Positions 49,486-63,249 of a stretch of DNA of 64,000 nucleotides are shown piece by piece. The notes below the pieces were generated by a model. That model was not told the origin of the DNA. It searched no databases and was given only the letters and a program-made list of their open reading frames with translations. The stretch covers positions 130,894,465-130,958,464 of the forward strand of contig NC_134414.1 of the NCBI RefSeq assembly GCF_030867145.1. The letters are read 5' to 3'. The translations under genes were made by a program, and so were the position numbers. How positions within the stretch are numbered: position 1 is the stretch's first letter; each line of letters begins with the position of its first letter. Source of the stretch: Opisthocomus hoazin (lineage: Eukaryota; Chordata; Aves; Opisthocomiformes; Opisthocomidae).

Positions 49486-52213
49486 TATGTTGTTCTTTTG
49501 GAATTGGCTTGCTTTAAAGCTCAGCATTTGGAACCAATGTGGAGTTTTCTGCATACTGCTAATAGTGTGGCAATGTGTAGTCTGTGAGTAACAGATAGAT
49601 ATGCAATTGTTGTTCAAGTCAAGCAGACTGTAAGACTTTAGTTTTATCAAAAAAGCAATCTACAAGTAAACTATTGCGGCAGTTTTCATTGGGGAGGATT
49701 ATGTTGAACAGGGAGGAACCTTGTATGTATTGCCTACTAGGGAAGGAACTTTTCTAGTGCTTGTCTTTTTAAATGCTTTCACTGGACTTTCTGCTTGCTA
49801 CCATAGAATAGTGGCTGTAAATTTGTTAACTGTGAAATTCAGACAAAGCTGCTGATCTGCTGCAGTCAGTGGGAGATTAACTCTGGGATGCATTTTTTCC
49901 TGTCCTAAAATAACGTTGCAGTAGTGAAATTCTGTTTGCCAAATGCATAAAGCTGCAGGTGGAAACTTCATTTCATTTCAGTGAAATAGCTTTTTAAAGA
50001 TTCTCCCATCATGGTGTTGAAACATCAGTCTAATTATTTGGTTTGCAGCTGCCTGTCAGGTTATTATTTACATTGGACTACATTGGAAAAAAAAATGTAT
50101 TGGTACCTAACTGTTAATAATCAAAGGATTGCCTTTTTCTACAACACTCTCTTATTCGATAGGGAGTACAGAATTTTTTCATAACCAGAGAGTATATTTG
50201 GATCTTCAAGTATTTTTAAAAAAAGCATATGTAGTGGTAGTATTCTGTTAAGAGGGCTACTCTGCCCTGCTAAGCAAGCTTAAATTTCAGTGAATTCTTG
50301 TGCTCTTCAAGTCACAAACGATGTAACTGAGGCTCCAGAGTCACTGCTGCTCTATGGGGAACAGTGGAATAAATTTTATAACTTGAAAGAGAACAGTCTA
50401 GCCAAACTCACTTTCTGGTGGTGCAAGTACTTCTATGAAGATGTTATCAGTGTAAATCTTGCCATTCTTACTACTGCTTTGGAATTCTAGTGCTCAAATC
50501 TTCTCTCCAGGAGGTAAAACATGCTGGTCCGTGGTCTCGTGGACTGGGATTTCCTTTCGGTGATACAAGGTGGAAAGAACATCTTGCCTCCTGCAGCTGC
50601 AGAGGAACAGAACCAGTACACCCTTTGGATGTCAGTGACTTCCAGAGCTATTTGAGAGACTGCATGCAAATATGCTGTTCAGGAGGCTGGAACACACATG
50701 ACTCCCTTTTCCCATATATTTTTATACTTTCACCTCCACAACTGTGTATCTAAGTAGAATGACAAAAAAAATGTTATCACTGTTCTCAAAAGAATGTTCT
50801 TTACTAACAAATTCTTTGTTTAATTATTTTGACTTCAAAAATTAAGGCACTGTGGAGGAATAATGTAGAAACGCTACCAAATGACTCAAGGAGTCAAAAT
50901 CAAGGAAATATCACTTAAAATTTCTAGTGGAAACTTTATGCTGCTTCTGTCTATCCTGCATTGTAATAGTTTTGCCTGTATAGAAAATGGGCCTCTACTT
51001 ATATCTGGTCCTAGTGTAGTGCCCTAAGCACAGGTGAACACCCTTTCTCTTGCAGTTCTTTGTCACATTTACTGTAGCAAATGACAAGTGATGAGGCACT
51101 TATAAGCTGTGTCATAATGCAGACTCTTTCTACATTAAGATTTTACAGATGTAACTAAAGGCAACATAATTGGAATGGGGAGGTTGGTGGGTGTTATGTT
51201 TTACTGTGGAGGCAATGCCTTTCTTACAATTATATTTGTGTTTCATGAGTTTCTGCTTGAGGGACTAGCTGCTGACAAAATTCTGTAGTCAGTGCCTATG
51301 GGGAGTGTGACGGGTCACAGAACAGCAAGGCGGGAGATGATGGTATGATTAGAGATGGTCTTTTATCAAGTGTTTGAGCCACTGTCCCTTCAACTATGTC
51401 CAGCTTCTAAAGCTTTCTTCTTCATCAGAAGGAACAGAAGCTTGGACATTTTCCACTTGCTTTTGTCTCTTCTCTTGTGCCACTGTGCCAGTGCCATCCA
51501 ACATAACAATTCTTCAGTTCAACACTGCTATACATGGAATAGTTTAATGATGGGTGGAAACAGTTGCAATGCATAGGTGTCAGAGTTGTAATTTGTCATA
51601 CTATCTCTAACTTTTTGGTTCTGAGTAACAGAAACATTCTATCCTTGAAGAAGGCGGCATGGTGTCTCTACACAGGAACTGAGTACAGACAAAATGACTT
51701 GTCTTTAGAGAAGGAGTTGGTAAGCAGAGCATCCTGAATCTGAGACGGAGATGAAAAAGCAAAGCCACAGAACCAAGAATAAAGTTACAGGGTATTTAGT
51801 CCACAAGATCACAGTGCCTTGTAAACCATGTTTCACCAGCATCTTTCCAGCTGGACCTGATACAAATGTTGTTGAACGCAACAGTTGCAGAATAAGTTCT
51901 TAGGGTTTGGTAAAACAGCATTTTGTGTTTCGATTTCATCTGTTGACTTTCCAGTTACAACACAGAAGTGCACAGAAATGCAGTTTTTCACTATAATCTC
52001 TGTTTCTGATAGCTTTTGTGTATCTTTGTGTTCTGTTTGTCTTTGTTAGAGTTGAAAAAATTTGGCATTGATCGCTCTTATAAACTTACAGTTTTATGAA
52101 GTTTTTAAAAAGAAGAGTCTGCATGTTTTTCTGTTTTGTTTTAGGTTTTTTTCCACGTGTTTTTGACCTCTGTGGTTTTCCTACTATTTGAATTGGTCAT
52201 CAGGTAGACTGGA

Positions 52214-52274
52214 ATTCAGGCCCATCCTTGTTCTGCTTTCCAGGATTCAGGCCTGTCCTGTTCTGCTTTGCAGG
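52214..52274 (+). repeat. 31-bp tandem duplication
   Basis: ATTCAGGCC...TTCTGCTTTCCAGG (52214-52244) is followed directly by a 30-bp copy ending TTCTGCTTTGCAGG (52245-52274). The copies differ at a few positions. Each ends in a pyrimidine tract plus CAGG, resembling a splice acceptor. Confidence 0.85.
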
Positions 52275-55200
52275 AAGGGCTCAGGAAACCTTAATTCACC
52301 TTCCTTCTGGTTGCTGCCTTCTTAGGTAAAAATAGTACAGACTTGACATTCCTTATGGGACCATGTGAAAGAGCCTGATTTACCAATTCATGTAGGGAAA
52401 ACCAGATCCAAAACTTTCTTGTTTCTACAGTTTTCAACTGTGGGGATAAGTGGGAAAAATGATAGTTTTATTATAAGGGTTTTTTTGTTTGGTATGTATA
52501 CAGGAATGTTAGAAAATATTGTTGATAACTACGAGCTAAGATTTGTATTTATAGTAATTATAACTGGCAACCCTTTGAGAGTGAACGCTGTATTTACAGT
52601 ATACTTCCAAACTTACCATTGACATTTGTGAAAGGAATGGGCTAATTTTATTCATAGCTAAATTTGCTGGCTGTGCCATGTTGTGTAATACTTCTTCCTA
52701 ACCAGAGGTTAAACTTGGCATGTGTTTTCACTTACTGGTGTCAAGCAGTTAAAACAATGTTGAGTTACTTCAGTGTATCACAGCCACTGTACTGCAACAG
52801 CCAAACCTTAATCTTGAACCTTTTGCACTGCCCTCCCCCCACCAACAGCACCCCTTGGGTAGCTGTAGGATAGCAGCTGGTTTTTTTTGAATAAAGCTGG
52901 CATATCACAAAAGGGGTGAAAGGACATGTGTTTTATATGTTACTTTCTCCATGGTTTACGAAAAATCTTTCTGGAAACTATTTTTCAAAATACACAATGG
53001 ATTAACCTTTAAAAAACATATTGTAATGAAGGAGGGCCAGTTTGGACTAAACTATTAAACTTCATATTTTTTTAGTGTCTGGAAAGAGAAGTGCAAAATT
53101 AATTTGATTTATGTAAAACACTTCTCATATGTTTACTGGCACATAAATGACAAGAAAGTCCTATGAGAAATTTCAAAGGGATCCTTTATCTGGCATAAAT
53201 GAGTAGCTAGGGTTTTCAGTCAGTAGATAGGTCATGGCAAATTTGGCTCGTTCTTTGCTAAAATTAAAACAAGTCATAAGAATGTTGCCATTATAGCAGC
53301 TCATTTAATCATAGTTATATTATCATGCAGGCAATTGTGTCCTAGGATCACACAAAAACATATCAGAACGTGGTATTGAGTGTCAGGCTTCCGAGTTCAA
53401 AGATAATCTCTAATACCAGCATTCCGTTTTTATACTGGCACAAGCAATGGTGTGACAGTGTGATGATACATATGGGCGGATTCTGCCAGGATTAAATTCC
53501 ATAGCATATGAATGCCTCTCAAATCATCTCACTGCTGGGTCATCTGTATAATATTCCACCTCTTCATTTTAATTTTAATGTTCCCAAGTATCATCTTCTG
53601 AATATTATTTTTCAGTTCTCCTCTATATAATCTTTCATATCTAGCCGTTCCAGCAGGACAAGCTACATAACTGACCTGAGCGGGAGCAATAGAATAAATG
53701 GCTAAAATAAATGGCTAAATCCTCCTACTGGTCTTTGGGCAGACTTACTGTATATGGATACTATAGTCTGTATATCTATTGACTGGTGGTACTGTGAATG
53801 GTCAATGGGTCTGAGGCTTCTCTGGAGTGTTTGGACTTACCAGGTGTGTACTACACATTGCATGAGATGACAGAAAGCTTTGTCTGCTCCGGAGGAAAAA
53901 ATGGCTAGCAGTGACCTGCCATAGTCAGAACCGTTTATACAGCTCCTAGTGCATTTCTTTTCCTTGGGGAGATTCAAGTGCAGACTTGAAATAGCTGGTA
54001 AGCAGGCTAAATTTGTTGCTGTGGGGTGTTCTTGACTATTGACTTTTGCAGGAGTGGTTGGAGACTTACTCACTGGCTTGGATTGTGCAGCACCATCACA
54101 TTAAATCTTGATGTGAAGAGGGGCAGGTATTAGTATTCTGGAAGGGCTGTGGCCTAAAATAGGTGCCATCAGCAAAAAAGCCCAGTCTGTAGTTTGCTCC
54201 CAAGTGGAAGAGGGCAGGCAGAAGCAGACCAGGTGCCACCCAAGCTTGCCTGACAGGCCTTAATTCAAATGCCTTTAGATAGAGATTGGATTTTCTACAA
54301 TAGAAGCCAACACATATGTAATACAAGTTTGCTTTGTGAAACATATATTTGTATTATTTTGTTGTGAGGATAAAGTGTGTGAAAATGACTCCTGGCAACA
54401 TCGTGAATCAGACCTTTGTGTGGGCAAGGCCTGGACTAGCACAGCTGTCCCTCAAAACACACCAATCATATGCTATTATACTCTGGCTAAATCAACCATA
54501 AGCCTCCCGACTTGAGCAAACCAGTGTATGTTATGTCCAGGTGAATTAAAAACAGGTCAAGTTTTGAACCACTGGGTGAATTTCTACTGTTGATGAAGTT
54601 GTGATTGTAATTATGATCACCAGAATTAAATGTCTTTGCACACATTGCTTAATCAAAGCAGTGTCACCAGAATGTGCAGATAACCAAGCAAGGTTACATA
54701 AGGATGGCCACATTGAGAATATCAATCTAAAGTCTTCACCACTTCAGAGTTGCTGAATAAAACACTGGTAAAGAGTTGAGACACTAGCTACTGGAGATAG
54801 TAGATCTAAAGGCAAGGAGGTAGGAAATGCTTTTTTTATCGGAAGAAAGCTAATCTTCTCCCAGTCTGGAGGGGAGCATTTGCTGCATTTATTCAGAGGT
54901 TGGTAGACAAAAGTCTAACCTTTGTTTTGTAAAATATTTTAGAGTTGTTGTTGAGATCCATCACTCTGTAATGAACTGACATTATTTAGGGTGTTTTCTG
55001 GAAGAAAAATAAATGAGGCAAGTGAATCCTCAGTTTTTTCTTAGGCTACTTGTAGCTATGGATTTTGTGCAAATCCTGTTTACCTTGAACAAATGTGTCA
55101 AGGCAGCAGGGCTCTCTGTGAATAAATCCACTTCAATAACACCCAACATAATGAAGTACCTAAACCCCTGTGTGTGATGATTTTTATTTATTTTGTGTGT

Positions 55201-57369
55201 GCGATGTGCTAACACTAGGGTGTTACTGTCCATTCTTAATAAGGGATTTTAATTCAATGCTATCGTTCAAGCTGGTGAATCAATAGCAAAATCAATTCTC
55301 AAAACGTGAGGGAACTTCTTTTGTACGGTTGTTTCTGCATTTTTGTATAGTTCTAAGTTTTTGCATTGTTCTTTAAATCTGCTCAGGAAAAGCATGATTG
55401 AATAAAACAGTAAGAGATTGTAATATTCTTTCCTATTACCAGCAGTTATGGCATTATCTTAAGTATCTATAAAACTGGCCACAGACCTCTTGATACGAGT
55501 TTACATAATTAATACTTTGGGAACCTGGCCAGTTTTAGAGGACGGGCCATGTATGTGGGATAACCTTGCATAGGGAAAAATCTTTTCTCCTATTGTCAGA
55601 TGCTTGCCTTTGCTTTGTATTAATTATTCACTTTAGTTTTTCTTTCTATGATGTAAAAGTCTGGAATCCTTTTAGAACACAGAAAATTATGTTTGGTTCC
55701 AAAATACAAATATGTAAACTTGAAATGTCACAGAAGGTTGTTTCCTGACTTTGAAGTGAAAACATTTTCTGGCAGTTTTGATTCCCTCGTTACCACAGTT
55801 CAAGCCTATACATGAACAAGAAAAATACACAGCGAGAAAAATGCAGGACTTGAGACCTTCAGACCTTATCACTTAATCACTTTACTTTTTAAATTTCAGT
55901 GTGTCAAGCGTATGGTGAAAATATAATATATTAGGAATGGGTGCAAGAGTCTGAAAGGTGGTAAAAAATTGAGCTTTAGCATACAAATAATAAGAAGAGA
56001 ACTGTATTGTCTGACCTGGAAATTCTGGCGAAGTTCCATTATCTCTGGCTCACACGAACACTGAAGTGGTTGGATTAAATGGCAGGACACAGTTTTTATT
56101 TATAGCACTGTGTACACTGAAGCATAACTTGTTACACGGTTAGGGAAATGGCTGCGGTCAGGTTTGAGAACTGTGAATTCTCTTAATTTGATGAAGAGGT
56201 GTCTCAGGTAAAAGTGAGAGGGATGCACATTCAGCTCCAATTAGTAGGTCTCCTTCCTTTGTCACAGAGCTTATTAACAGCTATTTACTGTTGGTGGACA
56301 TGACTGTGAAATTGCTTCACATTGGTAGACCATTATTTGCCTCCTTACTGGTGAGAACCAGCTTTTAGTTATGCTATGACAAGCATAAATACTACATCTC
56401 TTCAGCGTTTCTTCATGCTTGTTGTTTTAATTATGAGGAAGGCAAAATCTGGTAATTCTAATAAAAATGTCTCCCTGCTCGTGTCAGTTATTCAGTGCTC
56501 CTTAGTCAGTGATAAATCTGCTGTGACTCAATTGGTGATGGTGTAGTAGTTAATTTATGTTGTCTGTTTATCAAGTCTTTGTATAAACATCATAAGATTT
56601 GTTTTAAAGGATTGAATAACTAATTATGCAAACTTTTTGAGCTAAAGAACTTGTTTTGAATTTTTGGATGGATTTTGTGGTTTTTGCTCCAATGGAAGAT
56701 TTATACTTAGACTAAACTTGCATGCAAGTAAGCAAGTCATGAGGGTGATTTCACACAGACTCTCTAGCATACACAGAAGTATGCACGTGCGCACACAAAG
56801 TCATTGTGGAATCTAGTTAATTTTTGGTAAATGCTTTGCGTCAAAAATTATTTGGTTTAATCTTCCAGGTTTTTATCAGTCCCCCTGTACTCTCTCAGTT
56901 TTAGTAACATGGTCAAATAACAGCTGATAAAAGCATTAGTGTGTTGCTAACGTGCAGCAATGAATTCTTAGAAAGCAAAGTTTCTCAATAATGTAACAGA
57001 TGTTTGTCATGTTCCCTTTCCACTCGGAAATACTTACAGAAATTAGCAATAGACATCATATGTTCCTAGTAAATTTATTTGAAGGGAATGTAAGGCTATT
57101 CATCGTATTAATGCTGAAGAAAAATTACAGATGCTCCACCACACAAAAGAAATAGATACTCTTATTTATGCTCTATTTCAATGTAGAAATCTCAGGCACT
57201 GTGAATATATTTTTTTTCCATGACATGGCTTTTCTAGATTTTTTTTTTTATTCCCCCATTAATTTGCTTTTGTGGTATTAAAATATTTGTCAGTTGTCAA
57301 ACAAAACTGGCATGCAAAAGACCATCTCATTTTAAAACTCTGTGAAGTCGTGAAGGAATATTTATGTAC

Positions 57370-57430
57370 TTAATATACTCTTAAGTATATTATATTAATA
57401 TACTCTTAAGTCTATTAATATACTCTTAAG
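57370..57430 (+). repeat. Three-copy AT-rich minisatellite
   Basis: The 16-mer TTAATATACTCTTAAG occurs three times without change, at 57370-57385, 57395-57410 and 57415-57430. Spacing is 25 and then 20 bases. Each unit ends in the palindrome CTTAAG. Confidence 0.9.
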
Positions 57431-57712
57431 TCAGAGAACATTCCTTGGGAATTAATGTAATCTACTGCACACTGGGTTACAAGATCAGTGATGAGAGACA
57501 TAACTTTCTACATACCATAAATTCTCCACAAATGATTGGATACATGCCAGAGTGAAGTCCGAGGAAAAACGCAGAGTCAGTCATGCACAGATTGACTAGC
57601 TGGTGGGTCAGTGCATAAGAGTATGTACCCCTATCCTGCCCCAAAATTAGCATAAACCTTTGTTTTGTGTAGCTGATAGTGTTTTCTTTATTGACATTTT
57701 TCTTCTTCTTTC

Positions 57713-57751
57713 AATAAAACATTGGCTGGAGAATTTAAAAAAAAAAAAAAA
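57713..57751 (+). other. AATAAA followed by a 15-A run
   Basis: AATAAA at 57713-57718 is followed 18 bases later by fifteen As (57737-57751). This spacing is what a retroposed mRNA 3' end looks like. No coding sequence of a parent gene and no flanking duplication were recognised upstream, so it may be a fortuitous A-rich tract. Confidence 0.35.
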
Positions 57752-60700
57752 GTAAATATGGACATAGAAAGATGGGTTAGAAACAGAGATTGTTCCCTGC
57801 TGCTTTCTTTCATCTCTGTAGATAAAAGGCAATGTGGTGAAAATGAAGCAGGTGATGTAATGGATATAGAATTTGAAAAAATAGTCAGAGAACTTAAGCT
57901 CTGTATTGTCTGCCTTATCCTGGGTAGGAAGGGAAATAGGTGGGAGAACAGATGAAACACTTTGTTAGTAGCAAAAATATGTATTTCTGAATTGTCTTAG
58001 TACTCTCTTAGTCATACATATAGATTTTATTTTATGTGTTTGGTTTCCATTTTTTTGTCTAATACATTGGCTTAGAACAATTTACTTCATATTTTAGTTT
58101 TCTTAAGATGAGTTACCAATGCCTCTGCTTCACAAGGTGTTCATAAAAAAAGAATTTCTGCTGAATTTTGGAATTCAATATTACTTCCTAAAATCATAAA
58201 GTGATCTTATCAGTGGTTTCTATTTTCACACTCTTTTAATTAAAGGTTTACTGGAAGTCTGTTGCTTCTTTCTTCAGACATTTGCTTAAACTGTTGAAGC
58301 TTTCCTTTGATCTCTGCAAACTCCAAATGTGGAATGATATAGATGATAAAGGGGGTCACCTGTGTTTTTTCTTAATCTGTTACCTTTTTTTTTTATTAAG
58401 TAGCCAGGTCATCAGTCTTCACATTCATCTCATCTAATTGTGCAGGATGAGATACGTTTTCCAGCTGGAAAAACTATATGCAGTTGGAAACAACCCTGAC
58501 AGGACTCGGCTGTATCCAGCTAGTGTCACAGAGAGATGTGAGAACGTTCAGTCTGGAGACCGAGAAAAGAAGTGAAACCACTTTATTTTGACTGCTCTAT
58601 TGGGAACACTGAACAATGTTTTTGTTGTTGTTTCTGTCTATAGCTTTCCAAACTGATAGGGAATAACCAGTTAAAAGCTTTGCTGATAGACTTGAATGGA
58701 TTGACAAGACCAAATTATAGTTCTCAAAGCATAACAGCATTTCATATTTGATTGCTGGTTTTGTTAACTGATGAAGTTTGCTTATTCTTTCTGAGTTTAG
58801 CATGTGATATACAGCAACACCTAAGAATTCTTACATATGCTTCAGATATTTAATTGGTTTATCAGCTGCCTGCCTCTGAAAAGTGGGGAACTTGCTCCAA
58901 AGTTAAAGCACAGAATATTGCAAGCACCATTGCCAAGTGCACTTCCAAAGCTATTAATCCTTGGACCATTTGAAGTCCTGTACGTCTTGGATGTTAGAAG
59001 AAGATTCTGAGCAGAGAACTGGGATAGTTTATGTGATCATATGATAGTTGCAATGTTGGAAGTGAAAAGCCATCATGACTTCAGAGAATGGATGGTCCCA
59101 TTTGATTTTCATCTTTTGATGCATATTATTTTAATGATGTCTGTTTCAACTATACATAGCATAGTGGGGGATTTATAAATAGAAATTAAATCCCATTAGG
59201 CAATAGTAAGGTACTATGTATATTCTTACAAGCTTGCATGCATTTAAGAATTGTTAAATGTCTTGTGCGGTCAAGGGCACGGTCCCTACATATGCAATCT
59301 CAATGTGATGGGCAGATTGTACTTTTTTGTTCCTATATGTTTCTGCTCGAAATAGATTATTACATTACCTTCTGATGAAATACTAATTTCTGTTCAAGGA
59401 TATCTTACCTTAGATACCTTTTATTTGATCTTTTGAGAACCAGTGAACTAAACCACAGACTGGACTGCTGTTCTCACAAGACAGGCATGGGTATGTTTAC
59501 TTAAATACTAAACCTTGACCATTCAAACTCACTGATGCATCAGGAGTGCAGCAGTGTCTGTCTCACTAATTGTACTGCCATTCTGTGCAGTGATTTAGGA
59601 AGGTAGCTTGTTGGGTACCTATTTCTAAAAGAGTCTCTCAATCCAGTTTGTCTCCCTTCAATTTGAAAGCAGATCATTATGTACAACTCATCTTTTATTT
59701 GCCCAGCCCAAGTTCTTTCCCAAGTGTACACAAATCAGAATATATTTTCCCTCACTGAAATGAATTTAAGAATTACTGTGAATATTGCTTGAGAGCCAGC
59801 AAGGCTATCAGTGAGGACTTTGGACTTTTAACCACTGACTGCGTTCTTTGAGCCCAGTTTTTCATCTGCCTTCTAATCTACCCATCGAGTCTGTATTTCT
59901 CCAGTTTGGCTGGAAGGATGCCTGTGGAGATTGTGTCAAATTTGGAGTAAATGGCATTCACCACTTCGCTTGTATGCAAAGCCAGTAATAGCATTACAGA
60001 AGGCAGCAGGATTGGTCAGACACAGTCTGGCCCTGGTAAATTTTTCCTGGCTGTTCCAAATCATGTTCTTCATCATCGTGTGCGTAAATGTGACCGTCTC
60101 TTCCTGGTGACCAAGGTTAGGCTGAACAGCTTGCAGTTTCCTGTATGCTCTTTCTTGCCCTTACTCAAGCAATAGCACTAAGATATTTTTCTGTTGTCAT
60201 GTGACAAATTGATCTTGCCTTTCTCTGGCAGTTCTTTTATGTTCATCTATATACTGAAGAGATCATGCTTTACTGGATTTTCAATATCTACATGTTAGAG
60301 ACAGGAAGTAGGGCACTGGAATGGAAGCACAGCATTGAGGATGCAGCCGTTCTTGCGGCTTTGTGGTGCATACTTAGAGGTGCAGGAGAAAAACCAATAG
60401 CCTTCAAGTAGAAAAATACTCATTTCTGCAGAGAAACAGAGGGCTGAAATGGACCTCCTGCAATAATTTTGGCCCCCTTGTGCTTATTTCTGAGGCAGTT
60501 TGTTCCAGAGCTTCACTGCCATTATTAGTTTTCCAGCTGTTTTCCTTGCTACAGTTTATGTCAATTCTGCTCTTCACAGATATGGAGCAGAACTTATACT
60601 GCTTTTCCTCAGGGCTTTGTTTGTTTGTTTTATATATTTGGATACTGACATATGTGTATCTATGTACTTTTCCTTTAAACTGTGTGACTTCTATTTATTC

Positions 60701-61760
60701 AGGCTTTTTTCCTGGGTAACATACTCTGTACCTCATCAATGACTTTTTGTTTTATTTTCATGGATTTGATCAAGTAGGTCTACTTTATAGTGCTCTGTGC
60801 ATTGACTTATTAATTGATAAGAGATCTTTTTAGAAGTGGGAACTAGTGCATGAAAGGACTGAGTGCCAGCTTTCAGATTTACAACAGAGAAGGCAACAAT
60901 CTTGAAACACGCCTGGATGTGTTGGTGATTCTGAGGCTAATAGTTTAGTTTCCAACCTAAGAGTTGGAAGTACATGGTGGGTTCAAATTTACTCTGTTAG
61001 TATAGCTTGCAAATCCTGGTAGCTGTCTAAATACTACTATCTTTAAGCATTTTGTCCTTAAAAAATAACCATGTGCTGAATCAGAGAAGGAGGTAAACCA
61101 AAATTAGCTATGAAAACATCTAAGTCAATGTTACAGAATACTGAGCTAAAGACTTACTCTTTGAACTAGTTGGAGTATGGCAAGTAGGATAATACTTATC
61201 ACAGAAGGAGGACTTTAGTATATGACTACCTCTTTTGTTCTATGGATGTAGAAAAACATGCAAATATCAGTTTAATATTGCTTTGGGTTTTTTAACATCA
61301 ATTCAAAGCTGCCTTATTCTAACACAGTAGAAATTATACTTTCTTACCATCAGTTATTTCATATTCTTCTTTTAAATCTGAGTCCTATTCTGCCAAAGTA
61401 TTTCAAAAGAAACCCAGATGAATAGTCACACACCAAATCAATCCTAAAGGTAAGTACTTAAAAAACAAAAACGATGTATTCTACTGTAATACATAGTGAT
61501 CACAAGTAAGGAACAGACTTCAAAATGACTGCTACAATGTGAGAACCTCACTCCAATCTGGATACATGTCAATCCATGTAGCAGATTATCTGTGCATATG
61601 GTAATAATGATAACTGTGGATTGTAAATTCTAGTATCTTCACTCTTCTCTCAGAAGCAAATGCAGTTGTATTAATAGATACTGTTTTTCATTAAGCCTTT
61701 GATTTTTGATTCTTCAAAAATTCATTGATATTTGTAGATGAGAAGTGGATTAAGGGAGCG

Positions 61761-61831
61761 ATGGTGCTAAACACTGCCTGCCATTGAATAGGTAATGGCA
61801 GTGGTAATGCTAAGCACTGTCTGCCAATGAA
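61761..61831 (+). repeat. Imperfect tandem duplication (period about 43 bp)
   Basis: ATGGTGCTAAACACTGCCTG (from 61761) is repeated as AATGCTAAGCACTGTCTG about 43 bases later. Both copies continue into a CCA(T/A)TGAA block. The copies have several mismatches, so the duplication is not recent. Confidence 0.8.
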
Positions 61832-63167
61832 CATGTTCCTGAGAAACCTGTTGCATTAAGGTCCGCAGTCTAATACTGATCACTTCAATTTATTTATAAA
61901 TTGTAGGCAGAGCCAGACCAACAGCATTTGAATTCCTCACCTGCTTAGTATCTTGTTGAGCTTCCCCTATTGAGGAGCTGTTGTTAAAGAAAGTTCAGGT
62001 TTCTATTCAGCTGATCAGCTCTGAAATACAAATACCTTATATGTGGTCGTGTGCGAAGACCACATTTCTCTTTTGGTGTCTGCATTAGCTGGTGTTCTTT
62101 GAAGGCTTAAAAGGGAGTTAGACCTAGAGAACTTGGAAGACTTTTCTTGCTCCCTACAGTCTTCTACATGCTTTTTGTTGAATATCTTTATACAGAATCT
62201 GTCAGGTTCTTTGGCCGAGATACAGTTTTCTTCATAGCCCAGCCTGGGTGGAGTTGCCTTGGACCTATTTCCTTGGACAGGAGAAGAAGCCAGGAGTGGA
62301 AAGACCAGCTCTTCTGGACAAGATGCAGTCACTGTCTCATCAGCTCTGTCCAGGTGGAGTTGCATCAGCCCAGAAAAAGGCATGCCATGCCAGGCTGGAA
62401 AAAACAACAACAAACAGCCAGGTCTCAGAGTAAAGCCAAGCGAACAATGCCCTGGAGATCGTAATTACATCAGATCCAAATCAAGCTTTTTCCTACTGCA
62501 AATAAGTGATCCATAATCTAAATGGAAATAAGGGTCTGAGGTTGTTTTATTAACAGGGAGCTTTTTCATGGACAGCTAATATCCTTTTAAGTTTTGTGGT
62601 TTGTGTGCTGTTGATTTGAAAAGTAATATCTATCAAAAATGGTTCAACTTCAGCTTCAGGGGGCACTATGCGTTGAAGATAATGGATAGGCTTTGTTCTG
62701 TCCCTGTTATTCAAAACAGTTGAATTGTTTGGTGTTGAATTTTATTTAAATTAATTTTTTAGCACACATATTTGACCTTTAAACACAACAAAGTTTACTG
62801 ACAGGGCAAAGAAAGGAGTGGAATTTTCTGAGTTTTAAAAGAAAAATTAAACAATGTCATATGGAAGTGGTCGGGGCAGGTTGTTCGAACTCTGTCCAAA
62901 GAATTTTTCAGGAGTTTAACTCCTGTTCCCTTTTCTATCAGAGCTGCAGACTTGATTGTTCTCAAACAGCAGTTTTCTTGCTTGTTTTCAATTTTGTTTG
63001 CCATATTAACAAATAATGGGAAATAAGCTGCCGAATGAAAGCTGGAAATGGGGGTTGGACCACTGAAGTGGGGTCCTGAGTTTAAATCCAGGCTCTTTTC
63101 AGCTTTGTACCCTAAAAATAAGGATAGTTACTGTACTTGGGGCAATAAAAAATAACTTTACATCAAC

Positions 63168-63249
63168 ATGCATAAGAAGCGTTGTGAGGGAGAGAGTGAA
63201 AAGGATGGAAGTGGAACTTCAAAGAAGTTCTTGAATGACCTGAAAACAG
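63168..63249 (+). other. Candidate coding exon (basic N-terminus), function unknown
   Basis: An ATG at 63168, preceded by an in-frame TAA at 63153, opens the frame MHKKRCEGESEKDGSGTSKK, which continues FLNDLKT. It runs into a near-consensus donor, AACAG|GTAAGA, leaving in phase 1. The peptide is charged and hydrophilic, like a disordered N-terminus. No promoter or acceptor is evident upstream. I do not recognise it, and a decoy is possible. Confidence 0.22.

Noticed and set aside
49334..49591. 85-codon frame and its minus-strand counterpart
   Set aside because: Pro-rich or Gly-rich blocks come from the 23-base C run and the flanking T/G tract.
57034..57113. Minus-strand block between a strong acceptor (TTTTTCTTCAG) and donor (GTAAGTATT)
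   Set aside because: All three frames are closed. It could only be a non-coding exon, and nothing else supports one.
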